NCBI GenBank assembly: GCA_963766445.1
Contig: CAVXZW010000009.1
Span: 25,368-89,367, forward strand
Length of the DNA: 64,000 nucleotides
Direction: 5' to 3'
Source of the DNA: JAICYJ01 sp963766445
GTDB taxonomy: Bacteria; Actinomycetota; Thermoleophilia; Gaiellales; JAICJC01
Position 1 is the stretch's first letter; each line of letters begins with the position of its first letter. The notes beneath the pieces were generated by a model, which saw only the letters and a list, made by a program, of their open reading frames with translations, made no database searches and was not told the DNA's origin. Both the position numbers and the translations under genes were made by a program. Shown piece by piece: positions 17,399-25,954 of the stretch.

Positions 17399-18106
17399 GT
17401 GGCTGGATCAACCGTGCTCGTCGTCGAGGACGAGCCCCGAATCGTGGAGTTTCTGGTGGAGAATCTCCGCGCAGACGACTACTCGGTGCTGACCGCCGGC
17501 ACCGCCGAAGAGGCGATCGAATTGCTCGCACAATCGCAGCCCGATCTGATGCTGCTGGATGTGGTGCTGCCGGGCATGAGCGGCATCGACCTGTGCCGCC
17601 GAGTGCGCGGTGGCGACGGCATCAACGAGCCGTGGGACCCCGACCTGCCGATCATCATGCTCTCGGCGAAAGCGGAGCACACCGATCGCGTCCGCGGCCT
17701 GTCCCGCGGCGCCGACGATTACGTTACAAAACCGTTCCACTACCCGGAACTGCTGGCTCGCATCGCCGGCCTGCTGAAGCGCGTGTCGCGGGTCGACGAG
17801 CGCCATCTGCTGGCGGTCGGCGAGCTGGTCGTGAACACGCTGTCCAAGCAGGTGAAGGTGGGCGGCATCGGCGTCCAGTTGTCGGTCAAGGAGTTCCAGC
17901 TGCTGGCCACGCTGGCGGCCGAGCCGGAGCGGGTGTTCTCGAAGCAGGAGCTGCTGGAGCAGGTCTGGGGATTCAAGTCACCGGGCCGCACGCGAACGCT
18001 CGACTCCCACGCCAGCCGGCTCCGGCAGAAGCTGGCGGCCTGCTCCGACCGGGCCTGGATCGCCAACGTGTGGGGCCACGGCTACCGCGTCTGCGCACCG
18101 GAATGA
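17399..18106 (+). CDS. OmpR/PhoB-family response regulator
   Basis: This intact 235-residue protein has a receiver domain with acidic residues VVEDEP and phosphoacceptor MLLDVVLPGMSG near residue 53. Switch residues LSAK and KPF follow near 88 and 112. The C-terminal winged helix (residues 135-233) shows LSVKEFQLLATLAAEPERVFSKQELLEQVWG and a closing HGYRV. An AAGGAGC ribosome-binding sequence precedes the GTG. The stop overlaps the ATG of the kinase gene. Its position directly before the Tad cluster suggests control of pilus genes, which is inference. Confidence 0.88.
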   Translation: MAGSTVLVVEDEPRIVEFLVENLRADDYSVLTAGTAEEAIELLAQSQPDLMLLDVVLPGMSGIDLCRRVRGGDGINEPWDPDLPIIMLSAKAEHTDRVRGLSRGADDYVTKPFHYPELLARIAGLLKRVSRVDERHLLAVGELVVNTLSKQVKVGGIGVQLSVKEFQLLATLAAEPERVFSKQELLEQVWGFKSPGRTRTLDSHASRLRQKLAACSDRAWIANVWGHGYRVCAPE

Positions 18107-19094
18107 GGCTGGGCGGCTACTGGCTGCGGCTGGCGACCCCGTTCACGTTGATCGTGGCGGGGGTGGTGGCGGGCGCGGCTCAGCGAAATGATCCACCGAT
18201 GCTGTTCGCGCTCGCCGCCGCCGCCTTCGCGGCGACGGTGGTCACGAGTGCCGTTGCAGGCTCGTCGCGTGGTCGCCCTGGTGCACGAGATCGGCTCGTT
18301 CGCCGAGCAGGTCAGCGCCGGTGAGTACGGCGCGCGCGTGTCCGCCGCGTGGTCCGGCTGAGATCGATGCGCTGGCGGCGAGCGTCAACGCCATGGCCGC
18401 CCGGCTCGCCCGCGAGGGTCATGCCAGGGCCAGCTTCATCGGCAAGGTCTCGCACGAGCTGCGCACGCCGTTGACGGTGATCAAGGGATACGTCTACACG
18501 CTCCAACGAGCCGAGGACGATCCGGTCAAGGCCGGCCGGCTGGACGTGATCAACGGCGAGTGCGAACGCCTCGCCTACCTGGTCGAGGATCTGCTCGAGC
18601 TGTCGCGTGCGCAGGCCGGCGAGCTGCGCGTGTCGGCGGAGACGTTCCCGCTCCGCGACTGCGTCGAGGAGGTCGCGGAGCGCCTGCGCGGCGTCGCGGA
18701 GCAGCGCCACGTCAGCATCGATCTTGCCTGGACGGGCAACGGGTCGCTGGTGATGGGGGACGAGAACCGCATGCGTCAGATCTTCGCGAACCTGCTGACC
18801 AACGGCATCAAGTACGCCCCGCCCGGCACATCGGTCAGGATCGACGGTGACAGCACCGGCCACGAGCTGCGGGTGTCCGTGTCCGACGGCGGGCGTGGCA
18901 TCCCGCCCGACGCCCTGCCGCGCATCTTCGACGAGTTCTACCAGCCCGACGGTGCAGAGCCGGGTGCCGGTCTCGGCCTGGCCGTCGTGCGCGAGCTGAC
19001 CGAGGCGCATGGTGGCCACCTCGAGGTGGAGAGCTCGGTAGGGGAGGGCACGCGATTCACCGTTGGCCTGCCGGCGTGGGAGGTGGCGTTGTGA
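18103..19094 (+). CDS. Membrane sensor histidine kinase (two frame breaks)
   Basis: Repair requires removing one base near 18264 and one G near 18347 (GTGTCC-G-CCGCG). The product has about 329 residues. Two N-terminal membrane segments have almost no periplasmic loop (WLRLATPFTLIVAGVVAGA and MLFALAAAAFAATVVTSAVA). They are followed by a HAMP-like linker and the phosphoacceptor VSHELRTPLTVIKGYV. N, G1 and G2 boxes read NLLTNGIKYAPPG, VSDGGRGIPP and GAGLGLAVVRELTEAHGG. The lack of an external sensor loop suggests detection within the membrane or through a partner. Confidence 0.85.
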
Positions 19095-19130
19095 GCGGCG
19101 GTCGCCCCGCTCCCTCTGCGGCTGGCCCGC

Positions 19131-19842
19131 GTGGAGCAACGCCCCGAGGTGGCCGTGGTCGTCGCTCCGGAGGAGCCGCCTCCGGGATGTGAAGCGCTGG
19201 TCGTCCAGCCCGCCTTGCTTGGCGCTGCGGCGGATGGGCACGCCGGGCCGGGCAGGGGGCCGGATCGTCGTGCGCGCGTCGCTGCCCGGTATCGGCGGCC
19301 GTTACCTCGTGAGGGTTGCGCGCAGCGCCGCGGCCGGAGGATGGGCCTGCGAGGAGCTGGCCGCCCTCGTGGTCGAGCTGGAGCGCCGGTGCACCTACCT
19401 GCTGCTGGCATCGACCGTGGCGCCCCTGCTCGGGTCTCGGCCGCGCCGGCCCGGCGTGCGTGGTCCACGGCGGGCCATGGCCTGGGACGGTGGTGGCTGG
19501 TCGGGCGCACACACGCGCGACCTCACGGCCTACGCCCGCACGGTGTCCGGACGGGGCTACCTGTGCGCGGTCGCCACCTCGGGATCGTCGCCGCCGCGCA
19601 CCGTCGCCGCGACGTTGGCCGATCTGACCGCCTCGGGAGTGTCGGTGGGGCGGATCACGCACGGCGTTGCCGCAGCGCTGGGCGCGTCCTGGGCCGTCGA
19701 GTTGCTGGGCGCGCCACCGCTCTCGGCGGCCCAGCTGCAGCGTCTGCGCGAGCAGTTCGGTGCCGCGCCACGCTGCGACTGGTGCGGCCTGCCGGTGGTC
19801 GGTCGCCACTGCCGCCGTTGCAGCCCGGGCAGGAACACGTGA
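19131..19842 (+). CDS. Unknown protein with C-terminal zinc ribbon, first gene of the Tad cluster (one frame break)
   Basis: After deleting one G near 19248 the protein is about 236 residues. The N-terminal part (VEQRPEVAVVVAPEEPPPG) leads to a central alpha/beta region (RIVVRASLPGIGGRYLVRVA). A repeated helix-turn pattern follows (LADLTASGVSVGRITHGVAAALG), and the end is a zinc ribbon, CDWCGLPVVGRHCRRC. The stop overlaps the GTG of cpaB (GTGA). It sits where Tad clusters sometimes carry accessory genes. No family recognised. Confidence 0.45.
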
Positions 19843-20426
19843 GCCGGCACCGCCGGCGCAGCGTGGTGCTCGGGGCGCTGGCGCTCGTGCTGGCGCTGGC
19901 GGCGTTGTACGGGTTCGGCGGCGGCTCCGGCCGCCCGTCACCCCAGCCGATGCAGCGGGTCGTGTCGATGCGCCGCCCGGTGGCGCCAGGGCAGCGGATC
20001 GCCGCCAGCAGACCTGGCCACGGGAGCGGTGCCGATCACCTGGGCGAACCCGCACCAGCTGGCCGACCCGGCGTCGCGGTGGGTCAGCTCGCAGCCGTGG
20101 CGCTGCCGGCGGGTGCTCCGTTGATGGACTCCGAGCTGGCCGGGTCGTCGGCCGGTCAGGACGGCCGGGACGTCTCGCTGCGCCTGGACGAGGCGGCCGG
20201 CCTGCCGCTGGATCCGCCCGACGGTTTGACCGCCGACCTCTATCTGGTGCGGCCGGGCCGCGCGCCGCGCGTGCAGCTGGTGCTGGCCGACGCGCTCGTG
20301 ATCGCGTCGCGGACGGTCGACGGAGCCGCCGTCGCCACCCTGCGCGTACGTGCGCGCGACGTTCCGGTGCTGATCCAGGCCGAGTCGGCCGGCTCGCTGC
20401 GCCTGGTGGGGCGGAGCGGGCCGTGA
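19839..20426 (+). CDS. cpaB: SAF-domain Flp pilus assembly protein CpaB/RcpC-like (two frame breaks)
   Basis: An N-terminal membrane anchor (VLGALALVLALAALYGFGGG) precedes an SAF domain: VVSMRRPVAPGQRIAASDLA, then VGQLAAVALPAGAPLMDSEL. A one-base insertion near 20010 is cancelled by a one-base loss near 20078; repair gives DLATGAVPITWANPHQLADPAS between them. The RcpC-type C-terminal strand region follows, and the product has about 195 residues. CpaB anchors the Tad secretion channel in other bacteria. Overlapping start and stop codons couple it to both neighbours. Confidence 0.7.
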   Translation: MSRHRRRSVVLGALALVLALAALYGFGGGSGRPSPQPMQRVVSMRRPVAPGQRIAASRPGHGSGADHLGEPAPAGRPGVAVGQLAAVALPAGAPLMDSELAGSSAGQDGRDVSLRLDEAAGLPLDPPDGLTADLYLVRPGRAPRVQLVLADALVIASRTVDGAAVATLRVRARDVPVLIQAESAGSLRLVGRSGP

Positions 20427-21479
20427 GCGCCGAGCGACGCTGTCTCGTCGTGGGTGGCGACCCTGCCGTGGCAGCGGGCGTCGTCGCGGTGATCGAGTCG
20501 GCCCCAGGCCTGGTGTGCGGCGGCGTGTTGGAACCGGCCGCCGCGATATCCGGGCTGCGCCCGGTCTGCGATGTGATCGTGGCCTGCGACGCGGCGGGAC
20601 AGACGGCGATCGAGCTGGCCGCGCCGCTGATCCGTACGTGTGGCGGAGTGCCCGTGATCGTCGCGACCGCGGCCCCTGACATCGGAGCCCACCGTGCGGC
20701 GCTGGCCGTGGGCGCCCGGGGCGTGCTCGGCCTCCCGCCCGATGCGGACGAGCTGGTGCGGTCGGTCGGCAGCGCCGCCGGTGCCCGCCTCGAGCAGGAA
20801 TCCCGCAGGCAGGCGGGCCGCGTGGTCGCGATCTGCGGGGCGAAGGGCGGCTGCGGCGTGAGCGCCCTGGCCACGAGCGTCGCCCGAGCGGGTCGCGGGC
20901 TGCTGATCGACATGGCCGGCGGCTTCGACGACGCCGCTCAGCGGCTGGGCTGTGCCCCGCGCCGGAGCCTGGCCGACGTGGCCGGGCTGGATGACGCGCT
21001 CAGCGCCGACGCGCTGCGATCGCTCGTGTGCACCCACCCTGACGGGATGCAGCTGGTGGCACGGTCGGCCGACGCGGGTGCGACCGAGATGGTGTCGCCC
21101 GAGCTGGCCCGGGCACTCGTCCGCGAGAGCAGGGCGGTGGCGGCGCTGACCTTGACCGACCTGGGGGTGGCCACCGGCGAGCACGCCCTGGCGGTGGCTG
21201 ATCAGCGCCGACCGCTCGCTGCTCGTGGCGACGCCGCACCCGGCCGTGGTCGATTGCGCGGCGCGCGCCGCATCCTGGCTCGATCGCCGGGGCGTACCCG
21301 GTGGGTCGGTGGGCCTGGTGGTCAACCGCTGGTCGCGCGGCGGCGAGATGTCGCTCCGCGGAATCGAGCGGGCCGTGGGCGTACCCGTGGTCTCGGTGGT
21401 GCGCGAAGGCGTGCTGTCGGGATCGGGAGGGCGTCCGCACCCGGCCGTGGAGGAGCTGCTCGGGGAGCTGGTCGCGTGA
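20423..21479 (+). CDS. tadZ: TadZ/CpaE-like ATPase with atypical P-loop (one frame break)
   Basis: About 351 residues after removing one G near 21202. The N-terminal third resembles a degenerate receiver domain. A MinD/ParA-type ATPase domain begins with VVAICGAKGGCGVSALATSVA near residue 135. The deviant Walker motif KGGxGxS lacks the usual second lysine. The C-terminal part ends LVVNRWSRGGEMSLRGIERAVGVPVVSVV, as in TadZ. TadZ proteins localise the pilus apparatus, often at a pole. GTGA overlaps join it to cpaB and tadA. Confidence 0.75.
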
Positions 21480-22624
21480 CCGATCCGGCCGGCCTGGTTG
21501 CGCGCTACCGCGATCGTATTCGCCGGGAGGTGCTCGAGCACGGGGTTACGGGCTCGGATCCGCGGGCCGCGCTGGCCGCGCGCACGCGGGCGCTGTTGCG
21601 AAGTGAGGTGGCCCTGCCGCCGGGCGACCTCGATCGTCTGGTCGAGGCCATGCTCGACGACGCGCTCGGCGCCGGGCCGCTCGAGCCGCTGATGCGCGAC
21701 CCGGAGGTGACCGAGGTGATCGCGAACGGGCCCGATCACGTGTACGCCGAGCGGCGCGGCCTGCTGCGCCGGGAGCAGGTCCGCTTCGAGGACGAGGCGC
21801 ACCTGCGCCACGTGATCGAGCGGATCGTGACCGCGGTCGGCCGGCGCGTCGACGAGTCCAGTCCGATGGTGGACGCGCGCCTGCCCGACGGCAGCCGCGT
21901 CAACGCCGTGCTTCCGCCGGTCGCGCTGGACGGGCCGCTACTGACGATCAGGCGGTTCGCGGCCGAGGGACTTTCGATCGACGACATGGTTGCGCGTGGT
22001 TCGCTGACGCCTGCCCAGGCCGAGCTGCTGGACGGCTGCGTGAGCGGACGGCTGAACGTCGTTGTCAGCGGCGGCACCGGAACCGGCAAGACGACACTCC
22101 TGAATGCGATGGCAGCCTACATCGGGCGTCACGAACGCATCGTTACGGTCGAGGACGCTGCCGAGCTGCGCCTCGCCCAGCCGCACGTGGCGCGCCTGGA
22201 GACGCGGCCCGCGAACGTCGAGGGCCGGGGTGCGATCGAGCTCCGCGCGCTCGTGCGAAACGCGCTTCGCATGCGGCCCGACCGGATCGTGGTCGGCGAG
22301 GTGCGCGGTCCCGAGGCGCTGGACATGCTGCAGGCGATGAACACCGGGCACGATGGGTCGCTGACGACCGTGCACGCCTCGTCACCGGCTGATGCGATGC
22401 GGCGGATCGAGACGATGGTGCTGATGGCCGGGCTGGAGCTTCCACACTCGGCCGCGCGAGAGCAGGTCGTTGCTGCCATCGACGTGGTCGTGCACGTGTC
22501 GCGTGCCGCCGACGGAAGACGTTTCCTGCGATCGCTGGACGGGCACGATCGGGCGGAAGGGGCGCTCCGGCGGCTGGATGGCGAGCTCGTGGCACGCCTG
22601 CGGGAGCTGCGATGCGGCTGCTGA
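21476..22624 (+). CDS. tadA: Tad pilus assembly ATPase TadA/CpaF
   Basis: This intact 382-residue secretion ATPase powers Flp pilus extension. The N-terminal docking region includes MLDDALGAGPLEPLMRDPEVTEVIANG. Walker A is SGGTGTGKTTLLNA near residue 200. The Asp/His boxes and Walker B (RPDRIVVGEVRGPEALDML) follow, with the HDGSLTTVHASSPADAMRRIE arginine-finger segment after them. The GTG start overlaps tadZ and the 3' end overlaps tadB by 13 bp. Confidence 0.92.
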   Translation: MTDPAGLVARYRDRIRREVLEHGVTGSDPRAALAARTRALLRSEVALPPGDLDRLVEAMLDDALGAGPLEPLMRDPEVTEVIANGPDHVYAERRGLLRREQVRFEDEAHLRHVIERIVTAVGRRVDESSPMVDARLPDGSRVNAVLPPVALDGPLLTIRRFAAEGLSIDDMVARGSLTPAQAELLDGCVSGRLNVVVSGGTGTGKTTLLNAMAAYIGRHERIVTVEDAAELRLAQPHVARLETRPANVEGRGAIELRALVRNALRMRPDRIVVGEVRGPEALDMLQAMNTGHDGSLTTVHASSPADAMRRIETMVLMAGLELPHSAAREQVVAAIDVVVHVSRAADGRRFLRSLDGHDRAEGALRRLDGELVARLRELRCGC

Positions 22625-23179
22625 CCCGACGGTCACAGGCCCGGCGCGAGCGGGCGGTGGCCGGGCAGATGCACCTGGCGGCGGCGGAGCTGGGAGCGCA
22701 CGTGCGGGCCGGTCGCACGCTGGCGCAGGCGATCGGCGATGTGGCGGAGGACATGCCCGAGCCGGCGCGGTCGGAGCTCACGGTCGCGGCTGCGGCGATC
22801 AGGCTGGGTATGCCTCCGACCGAGGCGCTTGGCCGGGCTGCGCGGCGGCCCGGACGCGTCGGTGCTGGCGTCGGCGGTCGCCGTTCAGCTGCGCGTCGGC
22901 GGCGACCTGGCGACCCTGCTCGACGGCCTGGCGGAGGCGCTGGTCGAGCGCGATGCCCAGCGCCGGGCGGCCGAGGTGGCGACGGCGCAGGCGCGGGCGA
23001 CGGCGCGGATGGTGGCCGCGATGCCTCTCGCGTCGGTGCTGGGGCTGGCCTTGATCGACTCCGCTGCGCTGGCGGCGCTGCTTGCGTCGCCTCTGGGAGT
23101 GGGCTCTCTGGTCGCCTCCGGGGCTCTCACCGCGGCGGGTCTGGCGGTGATCGGCAGGCTGGCCGCGGTGGCGTCGTGA
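22612..23179 (+). CDS. tadB: Tad inner-membrane protein TadB-like (one frame break)
   Basis: Removing one T near 22831 (GGCGCT-T-GGCC) gives about 189 residues. A type II secretion F domain is visible: AAAELGAHVRAGRTLAQAIGDVAEDM, then LRGGPDASVLASAVAVQLRVGGDLATLLDGLAE. The C-terminus has two membrane helices (MPLASVLGLALIDSAALAAL and GALTAAGLAVIGRLAAVAS). TadB and TadC together form the pilus platform that the ATPase drives. It is shorter than usual at the N-terminus. Confidence 0.7.
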
Positions 23180-24042
23180 TCCGCTGGCTGCTGCTGGCCG
23201 CCTGCCTGGCAGCAGCGGCGGAGGCGCGAGCGGCGTGGCGGCGCGATCGGCAGCTGAACGGCCGCGACGTGCGCCGGGCCACGCATCGGCTCGATGCGCT
23301 GGTGGCGGCGGGCCACGCCTGCCGGCGCCTGGGGCTGCGCTGCCCGGCGCCGCCGTTCCGGCGCGATCGGCTGATCGAGCGATCCGGCCTGGGCACGCGG
23401 CTGGGCGAGCAGGACGTCGACGACGCGCGGTTGGGCTCGGTGATGACGTTCGCGGCGGTGGGCGCGGCAGCGCTGCTGCTCCTGCAGTCGCCGGCCGGCG
23501 TCGCGGTGGCCGCGGGCTGCGCCGGGTTCGGCTGGCTGTTTCCCGACCTGTGGCTGCGCTCTGCGGCGGCGCGACGCGCGGATGAGATCGAGCGGCAGGC
23601 GCCGCTCGCGATCGACCTGATCGCCTCGGCCGTGGCGGCGGGCATCTCCATCGACGATGCGATCCGGGGGGCGGCCACCTCGGCGTCAGGGCCGCTGCGG
23701 GCGGAGTTGGAGACCGTGTCCGCCAACCTGGCGCTCGGGCACCGCCGCGCGGCGGAGCTGCGCGATCTCGGCGAGCGCACGGCGTCGCCGTCGCTGATGC
23801 GCCTGGCGACGGCGCTTCGGATCAGCGATCGGCTGGGGGTGCCGCTGGCCGCGGGACTGCGCCGTCAGGCCGCGCGGACGCGCACCGAGCAAGCCCGGGC
23901 GGTGCAGGAGCGAGCGGCGAAGGCGGCTCCCCGGATCCTGCTGGTGGTGGTGTTCCTGCTGGTGCCGGCGGCGATGTTGCCCGTGATGACGGCGCTGGCC
24001 CTCGCCGCGTCAAGCTCCGTCGGCTCATTCCTCGCCGGCTGA
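23176..24042 (+). CDS. tadC: Tad inner-membrane protein TadC-like
   Basis: This intact 288-residue type II secretion F-domain protein has an N-terminal helix, a central pair (VMTFAAVGAAALLLLQ and VAAGCAGFGWLFPDLWL) and a terminal hydrophobic segment (ILLVVVFLLVPAAMLPV). The soluble F domain includes LAIDLIASAVAAGISIDDAIRG. The GTG start overlaps the tadB stop. It is the last recognised gene of the cluster. Confidence 0.8.
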   Translation: MIRWLLLAACLAAAAEARAAWRRDRQLNGRDVRRATHRLDALVAAGHACRRLGLRCPAPPFRRDRLIERSGLGTRLGEQDVDDARLGSVMTFAAVGAAALLLLQSPAGVAVAAGCAGFGWLFPDLWLRSAAARRADEIERQAPLAIDLIASAVAAGISIDDAIRGAATSASGPLRAELETVSANLALGHRRAAELRDLGERTASPSLMRLATALRISDRLGVPLAAGLRRQAARTRTEQARAVQERAAKAAPRILLVVVFLLVPAAMLPVMTALALAASSSVGSFLAG

Positions 24043-24052
24043 GAGGCTCAGC
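24038..24052. terminator. Bidirectional hairpin GCTGAG-AGG-CTCAGC
   Basis: A perfect 6-bp stem with a 3-nt loop spans the stop of tadC and the stop of the convergent hydrolase gene. There is no T-tract. Confidence 0.45.
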
Positions 24053-24932
24053 GCGGTCCGGCGGCGTCGAGCAGGTCCGTGATCACGGGGTCGATCGGCA
24101 CGCCGACGGTCGTGTGCCCGCCGCCCGGCATCTCGTCGAGCCGTGCGCCGGGGATGTGGGCCGCCAGCCAGCGGCCCTGTTCGATCGACACGAAGCCGTC
24201 CTCATCGCCATGCCGGATGATCACCGGCACGCGGATGTCGGCCACGGCGAATCCCCATGGCTTCGCCCAGGCCAGGTCATCGTCCAGCCATCCCCAGATC
24301 CCGGAGGACACCGCTGATTTGATCGATCGGGCCAGCCACTCCGCGACCTCGGGCACCTCGATCAGCGCGGCCTTGTCGGCGGCGCTCTGGTTGTCCGAGA
24401 GCGTCAGTTGCTCCCCGGTCAGCTCGGCAAACCCTTTCGCAGCCTGCTCGTACTCGGGCGCCAGCTCGGCTGGCGGCTTCGTCGTCAGCGCCCGCACCTC
24501 GTCCGCCTGGTCCCGCGGGAACCACGTCGTCCAGACCTCGCCGGCCTCGACCGGCGGAGCGGTGCCCGCCATGGTCACGGCGGCCCGCACCCTGTCGGGG
24601 AGCAGCGCGGCACAGGCCAGCGCAGTCGAGCCCCCACCCGACCAGCCGGCCACCAGGAAGCGCTCCGCGCCCAGGTGGTCGGCCAGCGCGGCCGTATCGG
24701 CGGCGGCGTCTGCCACCGTGCGTCCCTGGTTGCGCGTCGACCCGCCGTATCCGGGCCGCGAGCAGATCACCGAGCGCAGGCCACGGGCCGCGGCGGCCTC
24801 TGCGACATAGGGGAAATCGACAACCGCGCTCGGCGTCCCGACGCAGAAGACCAGCAGCTCCTCGTCCGGGTCGCCGGCCGCACTGTACTCGAAGGCGCGG
24901 CCGTCCGGCAGGTGCATGCGCTCGACGCTCAT
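24048..24932 (-). CDS. Alpha/beta-hydrolase fold protein
   Basis: This intact 294-residue protein shows the nucleophile elbow VAGWSGGGSTALACAALL near residue 95 and the oxyanion region FCVGTPSAVVDFP near residue 30. The acid follows in IIRHGDEDGFVS near 240 and the catalytic histidine in MPGGGHTTVG near 270. Esterase, lipase or haloperoxidase-like activities are all possible. The start has a TAGGGT -10 box 6 nt upstream. Confidence 0.8.
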   Translation of the reverse strand: MSVERMHLPDGRAFEYSAAGDPDEELLVFCVGTPSAVVDFPYVAEAAAARGLRSVICSRPGYGGSTRNQGRTVADAAADTAALADHLGAERFLVAGWSGGGSTALACAALLPDRVRAAVTMAGTAPPVEAGEVWTTWFPRDQADEVRALTTKPPAELAPEYEQAAKGFAELTGEQLTLSDNQSAADKAALIEVPEVAEWLARSIKSAVSSGIWGWLDDDLAWAKPWGFAVADIRVPVIIRHGDEDGFVSIEQGRWLAAHIPGARLDEMPGGGHTTVGVPIDPVITDLLDAAGPR

Positions 24933-24938
24933 CGGCCG

Positions 24939-24944
24939 ACCCTA
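24939..24944 (-). promoter_or_regulatory. -10 box TAGGGT, leaderless hydrolase gene
   Basis: On the minus strand TAGGGT ends 6 nt before the ATG at 24932. Confidence 0.45.
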
Positions 24945-24989
24945 TCGAATACAGGCGGCGACCGGCGTTGTTGCGCAGTCGTTACCGGT

Positions 24990-25007
24990 CGTCACGCGCA
25001 CGTGACG
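24990..25007. promoter_or_regulatory. Palindrome CGTCACG-N4-CGTGACG before prepilin-like gene
   Basis: Perfect 7-bp arms separated by CGCA end 23 bp before the ATG of the second prepilin-like gene. The half-site equals the CGTGAC direct repeats found before the first prepilin gene. Confidence 0.45.
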
Positions 25008-25030
25008 GTTGCGTCCATACGGTGGAGCAC

Positions 25031-25288
25031 ATGCAGCGGGGTCAATCGACGGTCGAGTACCTGGCGCTGGTGCTGCTGGTGCTGGTGACCGCGTGTGCTC
25101 TGGTGCGCTTCCACACGCCGTTGGAGGGCATGGCGGTCGATCTGGCACAGGCCGTCTCGGGACGTGGCCGCCGCCACCTCGTCCATCAGCGGCGGGCACC
25201 GCGTCATCACGAGGGTCACCGCCGGCCGGCCGATCGGAGCTGCGTCTGCCCGTTCTCCGCGCGAGTACGCCCAGGGGACGTGGCATAG
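25031..25288 (+). CDS. Second prepilin-like protein with class III signal (C-terminal frame uncertain)
   Basis: The N-terminus MQRGQSTVEYLALVLLVLVT is a short class III leader with cleavage after the first glycine, the glutamate at mature position five and a pilin helix. The mature part to about residue 42 (FHTPLEGMAVDLAQAVS) looks genuine. After about 25165 this frame becomes arginine-rich, while the +1 frame reads SRDVAAATSSISGGHRVITRV and looks more protein-like but then runs on to 25712. An indel is likely, so the true end is unknown. It probably works with the Tad machinery upstream. Confidence 0.55.
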   Translation: MQRGQSTVEYLALVLLVLVTACALVRFHTPLEGMAVDLAQAVSGRGRRHLVHQRRAPRHHEGHRRPADRSCVCPFSARVRPGDVA

Positions 25289-25304
25289 CGACCGACGTCC
25301 GCCG

Positions 25305-25781
25305 TCAGGCTGCACCGGTCCGTCGGGAGGCAAGCCGCCCATCGAGGGACGCGGCCCCGGCACCCGCCCACAGCAGGAACAGGGTGGCCGCCAGCAGCGC
25401 TGGCGCCAGCAGCAGGTGCACCGGGCCGCCTTCTACGCGTCCTGCCGTGATGATCGCTCCGATCATGTTGCAGGCCAGCAGGAAGGCGAAGGGGCGCACG
25501 AACAAGCCGAGCAGCAGGGCCACCCCGCCGATCACTTCCAGACCGCCGACGAGGTATGTCGCGGTGTCCGGAAACGGGATTTCGTAGCGCTCGAACGCGT
25601 CTCGTTCCGCCTCGTGGCGGACGAACTTGCCGAGCCCGAACCCGACGAAGACCACTCCCGCCACCAGGCGCGCGAACAGCGCCAGGAGTTCCAACCTTGG
25701 CCGTTGCGGTAGTCCCTGGATCAGCCAACGGGGCATGTACGCCAGTATCGTCGACCGCGTCCGCGCACGCTCGACTCCCAT
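25305..25781 (-). CDS. DoxX family membrane protein
   Basis: The protein has 158 residues with four hydrophobic helices. The family pattern is LFARLVAGVVFVGFGLGKF in helix one and YLVGGLEVIGGVALLLGLFVRPFA in helix two. DoxX relatives include quinone-linked subunits and redox-stress proteins; no partner is adjacent. Two starts are possible, ATG at 25781 or at 25736 (PRWLIQGLPQ). The shorter form begins closer to helix one. Confidence 0.75.
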   Translation of the reverse strand: MGVERARTRSTILAYMPRWLIQGLPQRPRLELLALFARLVAGVVFVGFGLGKFVRHEAERDAFERYEIPFPDTATYLVGGLEVIGGVALLLGLFVRPFAFLLACNMIGAIITAGRVEGGPVHLLLAPALLAATLFLLWAGAGAASLDGRLASRRTGAA

Positions 25782-25851
25782 GCCGGCCGGCCAGCCCGCA
25801 TCCTTTGTAGACTCCGCTCCTGAGCCGATTGTGGACGACGAGAGGGAGTAC

Positions 25852-25941
25852 GTGAACGAGTCATTGTCTCGCTGGTGGGTGCTGCTGATGGTGGCGGTGC
25901 TGCTGTTACTGCTGGCCTTCGTGGTCCACGTTTCGAAGTAG
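25852..25941 (+). CDS. Very small single-span membrane protein
   Basis: This is a 29-residue frame, NESLSRWWVLLMVAVLLLLL with a short VVHVSK tail. It has one hydrophobic helix and a tryptophan pair at the interface. A GTG in frame at 25831 would add seven acidic residues. A TAGACT box (25808-25813) lies upstream. It could be a regulatory microprotein; support is composition, frame and promoter only. Confidence 0.4.
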   Translation: MNESLSRWWVLLMVAVLLLLLAFVVHVSK

Positions 25942-25954
25942 CGGCGGCCGCGCG

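Noticed and set aside
18938..20913. Long minus-strand open frame across the Tad genes
   Set aside because: Its translation is serine-, arginine- and proline-rich with no domain, typical of a shadow frame in high-GC coding DNA.
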